A stretch of DNA of 14,983 bases from an uncultured Coriobacteriaceae bacterium. GTDB taxonomy: Bacteria > Actinomycetota > Coriobacteriia > Coriobacteriales > Eggerthellaceae. The notes beneath the pieces are model-generated. The model had not been told where the DNA came from. It saw only the letters and a program-made list of their open reading frames with translations, and did not search any database. Location: the NCBI GenBank assembly GCA_900554945.1, contig USJN01000008.1:1-14983 (forward strand), written 5' to 3'. The position numbers were made by a program, and so were the translations under genes. Of the stretch, positions 7,816-14,983 are shown in pieces; the first letter of the stretch is position 1, and each line of letters begins with the position of its first letter.

Positions 7816-9783
7816 CTATTCGTTTTCCTGCGTATCCGCGGATACGGCATCGGCAGACGTGGCGTCCGTGCGCTCAGTCTTAATGGGCTGCGCGTCCTCG
7901 GCACCCGCATCCGCAAGCCCTGCGTCCACGAGCGTTTCCTGCACAGCCTTCCCGAGCATCTCCTTGTCGAGTCGCCCGAACTGCGAGGAATCGCCCAAGA
8001 AGGTGAGGTGCTTCACGCTGCCGCCCTTCTTCTTGATGTAGCTTACGGCGTGCGCGACGCTATCGAGGTTTTGCGGGTCTTCCAGAAGGAAGGCGGAATC
8101 GGTCTTGGCGGCCCAGGCGCCGGCGGCGAACGCGTCGGCGGGGTTCCATACCGAGCTCACGATGAGGTTGCCGATCGTGAGTCGCGCGCCCTCGACCTGG
8201 CCCGAGGTGATGAGGTCGTTGATCTTCTCGTTGGCGTCGTAAGGGTTCTTCCCGATGAGGCGCTCGCTTTTCACGCCGTGCTCGGCGCAGGCGGCGAGGA
8301 ACGTGTCGGGGATATGCTTGTCGACGCCCAGCGCAATCAGATCGGTGAAGTCGCCGCCTTGGATCGATGCTGCCGTGGCGTCGTCGATCACGCCGAGTTC
8401 GCGAATGTAGAACACGGGGATATGCTGGTTGAACAGCAGCGGCGAAAGCGTGATCAGGTCACCGAGGCAGTCGTGGTGCGCGATGATGGCGAGCTTGCTC
8501 CAGCCGGGCACGCCGTCTTCCTCCGCCGCGCGCTTTCCGAAGTCGAAGATGAGGCGCGCAAGCTCGACTGACTCGTTGCAATCGATGCGGCAGATCGCAC
8601 ACCCGTCGCCTGCAGCGTCCTTCGCCTGCTCGGCCACTTCGGAAGAGAGCACGTCCTCGCCGCCCAAGACGACGATGCGGCGCGGCGCGAGACTCGCGAT
8701 CTCTTGAGCGACCACGTCGGGCAGCGACTCATTCTTCGAGAGCAACACCGGCGCGTCGAGCATGCCGGAGAGCCCTTGCGCGGACATGCACGGCAGGCTG
8801 AAGTCGCCCGACGCCAGGATGACGCTACCATCCTGCGCGAACTTGCACTTCTCTGCGATTTTCACGGCGGTGCCGTAGCGGTTCTCGCCGGCGACGGAGC
8901 TCACGAGCCCCTCGGGCACGCGGGTGGGGGAGTTCAGCATGCTGAACACGGCGGCCTCCGACTCGGCCGAGCCCACATGCCCGCCGAGCACGCGGTAGGT
9001 GCGGCATACGTCGGCAGCCGAGCCCATCATGCGGGTGTGGCCCTTCTCAATCCAGATGGCCTTGTTGCACAAGCGCTCGATCTGGTCGTTGTTGTGCGAC
9101 ACGATGAGCACGGTGACGTCGTGTTCTTTAATGAGCTGCGTGATGCGGCGCTCGCATTTCTGCTGGAACATGAAGTCGCCGACCGAGAGCACCTCGTCGA
9201 CGATGAGGATTTCGGGCACGATGACCGTGGCGATGGCGAACGCGATGCGCGCGACCATGCCCGACGAGTAGTTCTTCATCGGCATGTCGAGGAACTTCTC
9301 GACCTCCGCGAAGTCGACGATCTCGTCAAAGTGCTGCTGGATGAACTTCTTCGAATAGCCCAGAAGCGCGCCGTTCAAGAAGATGTTCTCGCGCGCGGTG
9401 AGCTCCATGTCGAAGCCGGCGCCGAGCTCGATCAAAGGCGCGATGCTGCCGTTGATGGTGCAGGTGCCCTCGGTGGGCTCGAGCACACCGGCGATAATCT
9501 TGAGCATGGTGGACTTGCCCGAGCCGTTCGTGCCCAGGATGCCGAACACGTCGCCCTTGCGGACGGTGAACGACACGCCGTCGAGTGCTCGGAACTCCTT
9601 GAACATAAGCTCGCGCTTTGCAAGGGCGATGGCGTATTCCTTCAAGCTGTTGAGCTGCTGAGATGCCATGTTGAAGACCATGGACACGCGGTCCACGTCG
9701 ACCATGACGGGCCGGTCGTCGACTGCGGCGGCAAGCTCGCGCTCGATGTCGCCGAGCGGGGTGGTGTTGATGTTCTCGGGCAT
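7816..9783 (-). CDS. Polysaccharide/teichoic acid ABC exporter ATPase with C-terminal CWB2-like repeats
   Basis: A 655-residue protein. Residues 26-270 are a Wzt/TagH-type ATPase: Walker A GTNGSGKST (84-92), the LIELGAGFDMELTARENI region (118-134), signature YSSGM (172-176), Walker B ILIVDEVLSVGD (192-203, catalytic E197) and switch H230. Residues 292-618 hold three repeats resembling cell-wall-binding repeat 2 (PF04122). The first is clear: GENRYGTAVKIAE at 299-311, VILASGDFS at 321-329, APVLLS near 344-349, IVVLGGEDVLSSEV at 370-383. The second (about 393-503) and third (about 504-618) keep the same order of strands and helices with weaker motifs. An acidic tail (about 625-655) ends it. No transmembrane segment is seen, so unlike TagH the extra half should remain in the cytosol. 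There it could bind the finished polymer, as the C-terminal domain of Wzt does for capped O-antigens (inference). The permease gene lies 9 nt upstream and the glycosyltransferase 7 nt downstream. Confidence 0.92.
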   Translation of the reverse strand: MPENINTTPLGDIERELAAAVDDRPVMVDVDRVSMVFNMASQQLNSLKEYAIALAKRELMFKEFRALDGVSFTVRKGDVFGILGTNGSGKSTMLKIIAGVLEPTEGTCTINGSIAPLIELGAGFDMELTARENIFLNGALLGYSKKFIQQHFDEIVDFAEVEKFLDMPMKNYSSGMVARIAFAIATVIVPEILIVDEVLSVGDFMFQQKCERRITQLIKEHDVTVLIVSHNNDQIERLCNKAIWIEKGHTRMMGSAADVCRTYRVLGGHVGSAESEAAVFSMLNSPTRVPEGLVSSVAGENRYGTAVKIAEKCKFAQDGSVILASGDFSLPCMSAQGLSGMLDAPVLLSKNESLPDVVAQEIASLAPRRIVVLGGEDVLSSEVAEQAKDAAGDGCAICRIDCNESVELARLIFDFGKRAAEEDGVPGWSKLAIIAHHDCLGDLITLSPLLFNQHIPVFYIRELGVIDDATAASIQGGDFTDLIALGVDKHIPDTFLAACAEHGVKSERLIGKNPYDANEKINDLITSGQVEGARLTIGNLIVSSVWNPADAFAAGAWAAKTDSAFLLEDPQNLDSVAHAVSYIKKKGGSVKHLTFLGDSSQFGRLDKEMLGKAVQETLVDAGLADAGAEDAQPIKTERTDATSADAVSADTQENE

Positions 9784-9792
9784 AGGTTCCGC

Positions 9793-10584
9793 CTAAACGT
9801 AGAGGATGAACTTCTTCTCGGTCGCCTTGAACACGGCGAAGCCGATGGCGAAGGTGATCGCGGCCATGCCGAGGCAGATGAGGTTCTCGGTGAGGCCGGG
9901 CACCGTGTTGTACATCGCGATGTCGCGGAAATAGCACACGTAGTGGTACATCGGGTTGAACGCCTCGGCCGCCTGCATCCAGTCGGGCAGAAGGCCCACC
10001 GGGTAGAACAACGGCGTGGCGTAGGTCCATGCGGTGATGACGACGCCCCACAGGTGGCACACGTCGCGGAAGAACACGGCGAGCGAGGAGAGCAGCATGC
10101 CGAGCCCCGCGCAGAAGAGCAGCATGAACACGAGCAGAATGGGCATCGCGAGCAGGTTCACCGTCGGCGGGATGCGGAAGAAGAGCATGACGATGACGAC
10201 CGCGATGAGGGAGATGGCGAAGTTCACGAGCGTGAAGAGCACCTTCTCCAGCGGGAAGATCATCTTCGACACGCGCACCTTCTTGATGAGCGGCGCCGAT
10301 TCGAGGATGGAGCCCATGGCGGACGACGTCGAGTCGGCCATGAGCGAGAAGAGCACGTTGCCCAGGATGAGGTACATGGGGAAGTTCTGCACGTCGTCGC
10401 CGAACTTGAGCACGTTCGTGAACACGGCGGCGAGCACGCACATCATGAGCAGGGGGTTTAGGACCGACCAGAGAACGCCCAGGACGCTTCGGCGGTACTT
10501 GAGCTTGAAGTCCTTCGACACAAGCGATGTGATGGTGAACCAATTCCGCTTGAGCGTGGCCTTGGTCGATGCGGTTTGAGCCAT
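9793..10584 (-). CDS. ABC-2 polysaccharide exporter permease, Wzm/TagG type
   Basis: A 263-residue membrane protein with about six transmembrane segments (near 33-60, 68-92, 112-136, 142-172, 178-199 and 233-252). Family marks are the N-terminal amphipathic stretch LVSKDFKLKYRRSVLGVLWS (21-40), FFRDVCHLWG (171-180) and FNPMYHYV (209-216). With the ATPase it should form the channel moving a lipid-linked glycan or teichoic-acid-like polymer across the cytoplasmic membrane. The ATG at 10584 is chosen because GAGGA lies 5 nt upstream. The frame remains open to 10647, but a TATAAAAT -10-like box at 10653-10646 places that longer start at or before the likely transcript start. It is the first gene of the minus-strand operon; the ATPase starts 9 nt after its stop. 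Confidence 0.93.
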   Translation of the reverse strand: MAQTASTKATLKRNWFTITSLVSKDFKLKYRRSVLGVLWSVLNPLLMMCVLAAVFTNVLKFGDDVQNFPMYLILGNVLFSLMADSTSSAMGSILESAPLIKKVRVSKMIFPLEKVLFTLVNFAISLIAVVIVMLFFRIPPTVNLLAMPILLVFMLLFCAGLGMLLSSLAVFFRDVCHLWGVVITAWTYATPLFYPVGLLPDWMQAAEAFNPMYHYVCYFRDIAMYNTVPGLTENLICLGMAAITFAIGFAVFKATEKKFILYV

Positions 10585-10645
10585 AGGGTCCTCAACGGTC
10601 GGGTGCATTGCGCGCGCCGAGGGTCGGCCCTTGGCGCAACTCATC

Positions 10646-10653
10646 ATTTTATA
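10646..10653 (-). promoter_or_regulatory. Putative -10 box for the ABC exporter operon
   Basis: Read on the minus strand the sequence is TATAAAAT, 62 nt before the permease ATG at 10584, and AT-rich against its surroundings. A -35 hexamer at the right distance is not convincing. A 10-bp perfect palindrome CATGCGCATG (10676-10685) lies where an upstream operator could sit. Confidence 0.45.
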
Positions 10654-10703
10654 GCGCTTTGGACGGGGTCTTCCGCATGCGCATGAAAAGCCCAGATTGC
10701 CCG

Positions 10704-10734
10704 CGCGAGCGGTCGTGCGACTGCTCGCGAGCGG
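10704..10734. repeat. 26-bp imperfect palindrome with an added direct half-site
   Basis: CGCGAGCGGTCG (10704-10715) and CGACTGCTCGCG (10718-10729) are inverted copies matching at 11 of 12 positions around a 2-bp centre. CGCGAGCGG recurs as a direct repeat at 10726-10734, 22 bp after its first copy. It lies between the two divergent -10 boxes, so it could be an operator controlling both sides. The high GC content makes chance GC-rich repeats more likely. Confidence 0.45.
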
Positions 10735-10853
10735 CGGTGCGCGAGGGAACGTGGCGCCGCTCGTGCATGCGCGTTGCGAGGGGTCGTGCGGGCGCAGCGG
10801 CCCTCCGTTGTGCCGATGCCGTGTGCGATGTGTCCGCGATGCGTGCGCTCGCG

Positions 10854-10859
10854 TATACT
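10854..10859 (+). promoter_or_regulatory. Putative -10 box for the GH25-SLH gene
   Basis: TATACT at 10854-10859 matches the bacterial -10 consensus at five of six positions. It stands out in GC-rich sequence 63 nt before the ATG at 10923. No good -35 is seen near 10830. Confidence 0.45.
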
Positions 10860-10922
10860 CAAGGAGAAGGCGAGCGGAATGCCGCCTTCCCTTACGATAC
10901 GCACAAGATTCGGAGTATAAAC

Positions 10923-12386
10923 ATGGCTATCTTGCGACATCGGAGTATCTGCGCCTTGAGCGCCCTTATCCTCGCGGCAGTTTGCGCATTGTGCGTCGTC
11001 TCGCCTGGTTGCGCGCTTGCTGCAGAAGTCGACGCACAGACGGACGACGCCAACAGCTGGCGCTTCGCGGACGGGCAGCTTTTGACGGTGCCCGGCTTGG
11101 GCGGCATCTCGCTTCTCTCGAGCGAAAGCTACACCGAGTTCGACGCGACGCTCACCCCTAACGGCTATGCCACAGTGAACCGCCAGACCGGCTCGCAGCG
11201 CCTTATCCCCGGCGCCCTCGCCAAGGGCATCGACGTGAGCGAGTGGAACCGCACGATAGACTGGGAAGCTGTGAAAAACGACGGCGTGAAGTTCGCCATC
11301 ATCCGTGTGGGCTACGGCAACGACCTTACCAACCAGGACGATAAGTACTGGCTGCGCAACGTCTCCGAGTGCGAGCGACTGGGCATTCCGTACGGCGTCT
11401 ACATTTACTCCTACGCCAAGAACGCCGACATGGCGCGAAGCGAGGCTGACCACGTCCTTCGTCTGATTGCGGGGCATGACCTAAGCTATCCAGTGTACTT
11501 CGACATGGAAGACAACTCCCAGCTCAATGCAACGGGCGGCGACCCGACCGAGCTTGCGAAGATCGCGAGCGCGTTCAGCGAGAAAATCGAGGCTGCAGGC
11601 TACGACGTGGGAATCTACGCGAACCGAAACTGGTTTACGAACTATCTGACCGATCCCGTGTTCAACAACTGGGTTCGTTGGGTCGCGGAATACGGCGTCT
11701 CGCAGTGCCAGTACGGCGGTGAGTACGGCATGTGGCAGCTCTCGAGCGGTGGACGCGTGAAAGGCATCGACTATCCCGCCGATGACGAGGGCGGACGCGT
11801 CGACGTGAACCTCATGTACCGTGCGGGCTACTCCAGCGACGTGGCTGCCGACGATTGGTTCGTCGAAAGCGGCGCCTTCGACTATGTGGTCATCCGCGAA
11901 ATCATGGGGAATTATTCGGGTACGAACCTTTTCGGGCCCTACGATACGATCACGCGAGCCCAGGTGGCGACCATCCTGTGGCGTCTGGCGGGAAGCCCCG
12001 CTTCGAGCATCTCGCAGCCTTTTAGCGACGCGGACCCGAACGAGTACTACTATAAGGCGCTTTGCTGGGCGAAGGAGATCGGCGTCTCAACGGGCTACAG
12101 CGGCACCGATTTCTTCGGCCCGAACGACCCGGTGACGCGGGAGCAGCTGGCAACGCTGTTCGCCCGCTATGCGAGCGTGGTCGACGGGCGCGATACGTCA
12201 AGCGATTGCACGGCCATGAACTCGAAGAACGGTGCGGACGAGGTGAGCGACTATGCGCGCGAGGCAATGGGATGGGCAGTGGACACGGGTCTCATCACCG
12301 GCGTGAACGGCACCGACCTTGAACCCGGTGGCACCGCGTGGCGCGCCTCGATGGCTGAGATGGTGAAACGCTACACAAGCTTCTAA
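10923..12386 (+). CDS. Secreted GH25 muramidase with three C-terminal SLH repeats
   Basis: A 487-residue secreted wall hydrolase. Residues 1-34 form a signal peptide: basic start (R5, R7), hydrophobic core 9-26, cleavage probably after A33 or A34 (CALAA). After a linker, residues about 98-303 are a GH25 lysozyme domain: GIDVSEWN from 102 (D104) and VYFDMED (D194, E196), the Asp-x-Glu active site. GH25 enzymes cut the MurNAc-GlcNAc bond of peptidoglycan. The C-terminus has three S-layer-homology repeats (about 306-360, 367-420, 425-487) whose TRAE-type motifs read TRAQ, TREQ and WRAS, the last being degenerate. SLH domains bind pyruvylated secondary cell wall polymers, which fits the pyruvyltransferase gene downstream. 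ATG 10923 is chosen for GGAG at 10912 and the signal peptide; the open frame before it is intergenic. It is transcribed divergently from the exporter operon. Likely role: wall remodelling while tethered to the wall. Confidence 0.93.
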   Translation: MAILRHRSICALSALILAAVCALCVVSPGCALAAEVDAQTDDANSWRFADGQLLTVPGLGGISLLSSESYTEFDATLTPNGYATVNRQTGSQRLIPGALAKGIDVSEWNRTIDWEAVKNDGVKFAIIRVGYGNDLTNQDDKYWLRNVSECERLGIPYGVYIYSYAKNADMARSEADHVLRLIAGHDLSYPVYFDMEDNSQLNATGGDPTELAKIASAFSEKIEAAGYDVGIYANRNWFTNYLTDPVFNNWVRWVAEYGVSQCQYGGEYGMWQLSSGGRVKGIDYPADDEGGRVDVNLMYRAGYSSDVAADDWFVESGAFDYVVIREIMGNYSGTNLFGPYDTITRAQVATILWRLAGSPASSISQPFSDADPNEYYYKALCWAKEIGVSTGYSGTDFFGPNDPVTREQLATLFARYASVVDGRDTSSDCTAMNSKNGADEVSDYAREAMGWAVDTGLITGVNGTDLEPGGTAWRASMAEMVKRYTSF

Positions 12387-12389
12387 TTT

Positions 12390-12427
12390 GCCCGCCGCGA
12401 TTTTTTTCGCGGGCGTACGTCTTTTTT
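12390..12427 (+). terminator. Intrinsic terminator after the GH25-SLH gene
   Basis: CCGCGA (12395-12400), a TTTTTT loop and TCGCGG (12407-12412) form a hairpin 8 nt after the stop. An alternative pairing is GCCCGC (12390-12395) with GCGGGC (12409-12414). A T6 run follows at 12422-12427, 9 nt downstream. It probably reduces read-through into the pyruvyltransferase gene, which would then need its own promoter in 12428-12539; I see no clear one there. Confidence 0.7.
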
Positions 12428-12539
12428 GAGGTGCGCTCTCTCGCGGCGTACCGCGTTGTCGGGCTCGTCTTGATACGTTGATTGTGCATGGGAGGCGTCG
12501 CGTCGTGCGGCGCCTTTCCCGAAGGAAGGTGCTTCGGAT

Positions 12540-14983
12540 ATGGAAAAAACCTACTGCAAAATCGTGCTCATCGCCCGTATGGGAGCGGGCGTCGCAACCC
12601 CCGCGTTTTGCGCGAAGAGGGCGTTTGAAAAGCAGGGGCACACGGTGTTCCTCTTCACGCCGAACATGTGGCCCGAGCTTTTCGACGAGGCTGGCACCTT
12701 CGATGCCGCGGCGCTGTCCCGCTTCTTCGAGGTGCAGCGTCCCGATTGCCTGATGCTCGCCGAGGGCATGGGTGCGCGCGGGCTCGACGCTGCCGCTTCG
12801 CGCGGCGTCGCCGTGGGCATGCTTGCCGCTTCGCGATCCGAGGCCGAGGCGAGCGTGGCGAAGTCGAGCGGTGCGCCTTTCGACTTCGCGGTAACGATTT
12901 CCGGGCGCTCGCTGCGTCTGGAGGAGCTCGACGGGTTCGAAGGCGTCGTGGGGGCGTGCGCTCCCGCTGTCGATGCCGCCTACGCCTCGACGCCGATTGC
13001 GAACTTGGTGGCCTTCGGGCCCGGCGTCATGTGCCTGCAAGACGCGTCGCCCGCTCGCGTCGCCTTCTTCGATGAGCTGGTCGCAGACGAGCGCTTTAAG
13101 GGAGCCGTCCGCTGCTTCGGCGCCGGGTGGCCCGAGCGCTTCGCGTCCGACCCGACGTTTACCCACATCGCCTACTCCGCCCGTTCGAGTGCGGCGTGCG
13201 TGGTGTTCGGGGACCTGGGTGCGGGCTCGCAGAATGCGAACGCCCCAGCCGACGCTCGGGACGTGAAGTCCCCGGCGGATGCGCTGCTGACGGACGAGGC
13301 GCTTGTGCTCGTCCATGCCGATGGGGCGAAGCTTGCGTGCGTGGGCGAGGGCCTTTCCCCATGGCGCGCGGAGCGGATGGACATTTGCGAGAAGGATGTT
13401 ACCGCGGCGCGCGAGGCGCTCATCGCGGCGGTTGCGGAGCAGCATTCGGGCGATGCCGCGTTCGAGAGCCGTCGCCTTCCCGTCGATTCGCAAGGTCCCT
13501 TCCTTGATGGGTCGCTGCTTGCCGCCCTCGAGAGCGTGCGCGAACAGCTTGCCGAGCGGGGGCTTATGGCGGGCCTTCCCGCGCCGCGCACGATCGTCTC
13601 GGTCCTCGGCTACGTGGGCATGGGCAACTTCGGCGACGAGTACATCCTGGCAACGGTCGACAGGCGCCTGCGGGAGCTGGTCTGCGGTTGCTCCATCGTT
13701 GCTGTCGGGGAAAACCCGCTGCATACCCTGCGCGAGCGCGGCATCTACTCCATCACGCTTCAGGACAAGCGCGTCCTCGACCGGGTGCTCGCCGCGTCCT
13801 CGGCGGCCCTCGTGATCGCAGGTCTCCTCTTCGACCAGGGAATTCGCTGGTCAATCGGGAAGGCGGAGCTTGCCTCGTCGATGCCGCACACCGACATCGC
13901 GGGTATCGCCGCTTACGTGGAGCTTGCTTACATGAACGATGCGCGCCCGGTGCTCTACGGCATCGGCGCGGGACCGCTCGACGTGGCGGACGGCCGCTCG
14001 CTTGTGCGCCTCATGGGACGTCTGGGCGCGCTGTTCCTCACGCGCGATGAGGCGACCGCCGAGCTCATCCGCTCGTGCCGGGTGCGCAACGAGCAGGTGA
14101 TAGCGCTTGCCGATTGCGCGTTTTTGGGAAGCGCTTCCGACACTTCGTTCGTCGACGAATGGTTTGCCTCCGAAGGAATCGACCCCGCGTCGCGCAGGGT
14201 CGTGGCGGTTTCGCTGCGCGAATACGAGAACGCGCCCGGCGATTTCGCCGAGCGGGTTGCCGCCGCGATTTCGAGGGTACAGGCGGCTCATCGCGACGTG
14301 GTCTTCACAGCGTGTATCCTCGACTCGAGCGACCGTGCGCTTGCCGAGCGCATCGGGGCGCTTCTTCCCGCTCAGGCGGTGCTCCGCATCTTCGACGCGG
14401 GGGAACGCATAGAGCCGGTGGTGGACTTCCTCTCGCGCTGCTCGGCTGGCCTCTCGATGCGCTACCATGCGTCCCTTCTGCTTGGATCGTTCTGCAAACC
14501 ATGCGTTGGCCTGGGATATCTTCCCAAGGTGGTGTCGCTTTACGAGGACTTGGGGCAGGCGGACACGCTGCTTTCCATGAACGCGGACACCGCGGAGATC
14601 ATCGCGGCTCTGGAATCCGTCCTCGCCTTTGACGCCCAGCGCGCGTTCGCGCTGACGAACCGCGTGTCCGAGCTGTGCAAGAAGAGTGGCGAATCGGAGA
14701 GCATCCTGCTTGATGCCATCGCCTCGATCGCGCCCGCGAAGCGCGGGGAGATTCCCGAGGAGCTCTTCTTGAACCGCGTGGCGAATGATATCGCCGAGAA
14801 GGATCGCCTTCGGGCGCAGATCGCGCGGGAGCGGAGAAGCGTCGAGGAGGCACGTGCCCGCTGCGCCGAGGTGGAACGCGAGCGCGACGCGGCGCGCGGC
14901 GAGGTGGAGGAGTATGCGCACTCGTATTCCTACCGCGTGGGATCGACCCTGCTCACCCTGCCCCGCAAACTTCGCGAGGCGCT
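12540..14983 (+). CDS. Two-domain protein: degenerate glycosyltransferase-like N-terminus plus CsaB-type pyruvyltransferase; 3' end outside window
   Basis: An open frame of 814 codons runs without a stop to the window end. ATG 12540 follows AAGGAAGG at 12522 (spacing about 10 nt). Residues 1-270 look like a weakened CgeB/DUF3880-type glycosyltransferase: an N-terminal Rossmann-like start (KIVLIARMGAG, GHTVFLFTPN) and VRCFGAGWPERF near 195-206; the acceptor/donor motifs are not clear. Residues about 350-700 are a polysaccharide pyruvyltransferase domain (PF04230): LGYVGMGNFGDEYIL (G357 to E367) and SMRYH (M640, R641, H643) followed by LGYLPKV. CsaB enzymes transfer pyruvate from phosphoenolpyruvate to ManNAc-type sugars of wall polymers. 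Residues about 750-795 form a charged coiled coil, then SYSYRVGSTLLTLPRKL, an ending common in surface-glycan glycosyltransferases. With the SLH protein just upstream, a role in making the SLH ligand is plausible (inference). The N-terminal domain may be a scaffold rather than an enzyme. Confidence 0.85.
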   Translation, partial: MEKTYCKIVLIARMGAGVATPAFCAKRAFEKQGHTVFLFTPNMWPELFDEAGTFDAAALSRFFEVQRPDCLMLAEGMGARGLDAAASRGVAVGMLAASRSEAEASVAKSSGAPFDFAVTISGRSLRLEELDGFEGVVGACAPAVDAAYASTPIANLVAFGPGVMCLQDASPARVAFFDELVADERFKGAVRCFGAGWPERFASDPTFTHIAYSARSSAACVVFGDLGAGSQNANAPADARDVKSPADALLTDEALVLVHADGAKLACVGEGLSPWRAERMDICEKDVTAAREALIAAVAEQHSGDAAFESRRLPVDSQGPFLDGSLLAALESVREQLAERGLMAGLPAPRTIVSVLGYVGMGNFGDEYILATVDRRLRELVCGCSIVAVGENPLHTLRERGIYSITLQDKRVLDRVLAASSAALVIAGLLFDQGIRWSIGKAELASSMPHTDIAGIAAYVELAYMNDARPVLYGIGAGPLDVADGRSLVRLMGRLGALFLTRDEATAELIRSCRVRNEQVIALADCAFLGSASDTSFVDEWFASEGIDPASRRVVAVSLREYENAPGDFAERVAAAISRVQAAHRDVVFTACILDSSDRALAERIGALLPAQAVLRIFDAGERIEPVVDFLSRCSAGLSMRYHASLLLGSFCKPCVGLGYLPKVVSLYEDLGQADTLLSMNADTAEIIAALESVLAFDAQRAFALTNRVSELCKKSGESESILLDAIASIAPAKRGEIPEELFLNRVANDIAEKDRLRAQIARERRSVEEARARCAEVERERDAARGEVEEYAHSYSYRVGSTLLTLPRKLREA

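Larger units (their letters stand above)
10585..10922. other. Divergent intergenic region (338 bp) between permease and GH25-SLH genes
   Basis: No gene is supported here. It holds the leader and promoter-like sequence of the minus-strand exporter operon at its left, palindromic GC-rich sequence in the middle (10676-10685 and 10704-10734), and a TATACT box plus a 63-nt leader for the GH25 gene at its right. Reading frames that cross it are extensions of neighbouring genes without family-like sequence. Confidence 0.7.

Noticed and set aside
7809..7916. A longer start for the family 2 glycosyltransferase.
   Set aside because: It would overlap the end of the ATPase gene by about 100 nt and lacks a better ribosome binding site than AGGAG before 7808.
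8704..10461. A 585-codon open frame on the plus strand across the ABC transporter genes.
   Set aside because: It is antisense to the ATPase and permease; its His/Glu/Asp/Arg-rich translation is the usual mirror of a GC-rich gene.
10608..10922. A longer N-terminus (105 extra residues) for the GH25-SLH protein.
   Set aside because: The extension is Arg/Cys-rich, runs through promoter-like and palindromic sequence, and would bury the signal peptide that begins at the ATG at 10923.
12198..13724. A 508-codon minus-strand open frame opposite the GH25 and pyruvyltransferase genes.
   Set aside because: The opposite strand carries SLH and PF04230-type motifs; the minus translation has no recognisable domain and crosses a terminator.

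Overview
The window is GC-rich and almost fully coding. It reads like a chromosomal segment of a high-GC, probably anaerobic actinobacterium. The style of the proteins (a Wzm/Wzt-like exporter, cell-wall-binding repeats, a GlpA-like flavoprotein with a DUF1667 partner) suggests the class Coriobacteriia, possibly Eggerthellaceae. This placement is inference from protein style; no rRNA or tRNA gene is present to confirm it.

Left region (1-4613, all +). The 3' part of a YgiQ-type radical SAM gene is followed 8 nt later by a 966-residue double flavoprotein, which overlaps by ATGA with a cysteine-rich DUF1667 gene. The flavoprotein fuses a GlpA-like FAD dehydrogenase with a BFD-type [2Fe-2S] domain to a second, thioredoxin-reductase-like FAD/NAD(P) oxidoreductase. 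Together with DUF1667 it looks like an anaerobic glycerol-3-phosphate (or similar 2-hydroxyacid) dehydrogenase complex.

Right region (4783-14983) is a cell-surface polysaccharide locus. It holds a membrane-bound nucleotide-sugar 4,6-dehydratase (+). A minus-strand operon follows, transcribed in the order Wzm/TagG-like ABC permease, ABC ATPase, family 2 glycosyltransferase. A strong shared hairpin terminator lies where the dehydratase and this operon converge. Divergent from the operon are a secreted GH25 muramidase with three S-layer-homology (SLH) repeats and a long gene, cut by the window end, encoding a polysaccharide pyruvyltransferase (CsaB-type) domain behind a degenerate glycosyltransferase-like domain.

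The parts fit one scheme (inference). The dehydratase and glycosyltransferase build a wall polymer, the ABC pair exports it, and the pyruvyltransferase may add the pyruvate ketals that SLH domains recognise on secondary cell wall polymers, so that the GH25-SLH enzyme can dock on the wall. The most unusual element is the ABC ATPase. Its cytosolic C-terminal half is made of three repeats resembling CWB2 (PF04122), a module otherwise known for anchoring secreted proteins to wall polymers. It may act as the carbohydrate-recognition domain of the exporter.

The only long gene-free stretch is the 338-bp divergent region 10585-10922. It carries -10-like boxes facing both ways and a 26-bp imperfect palindrome.
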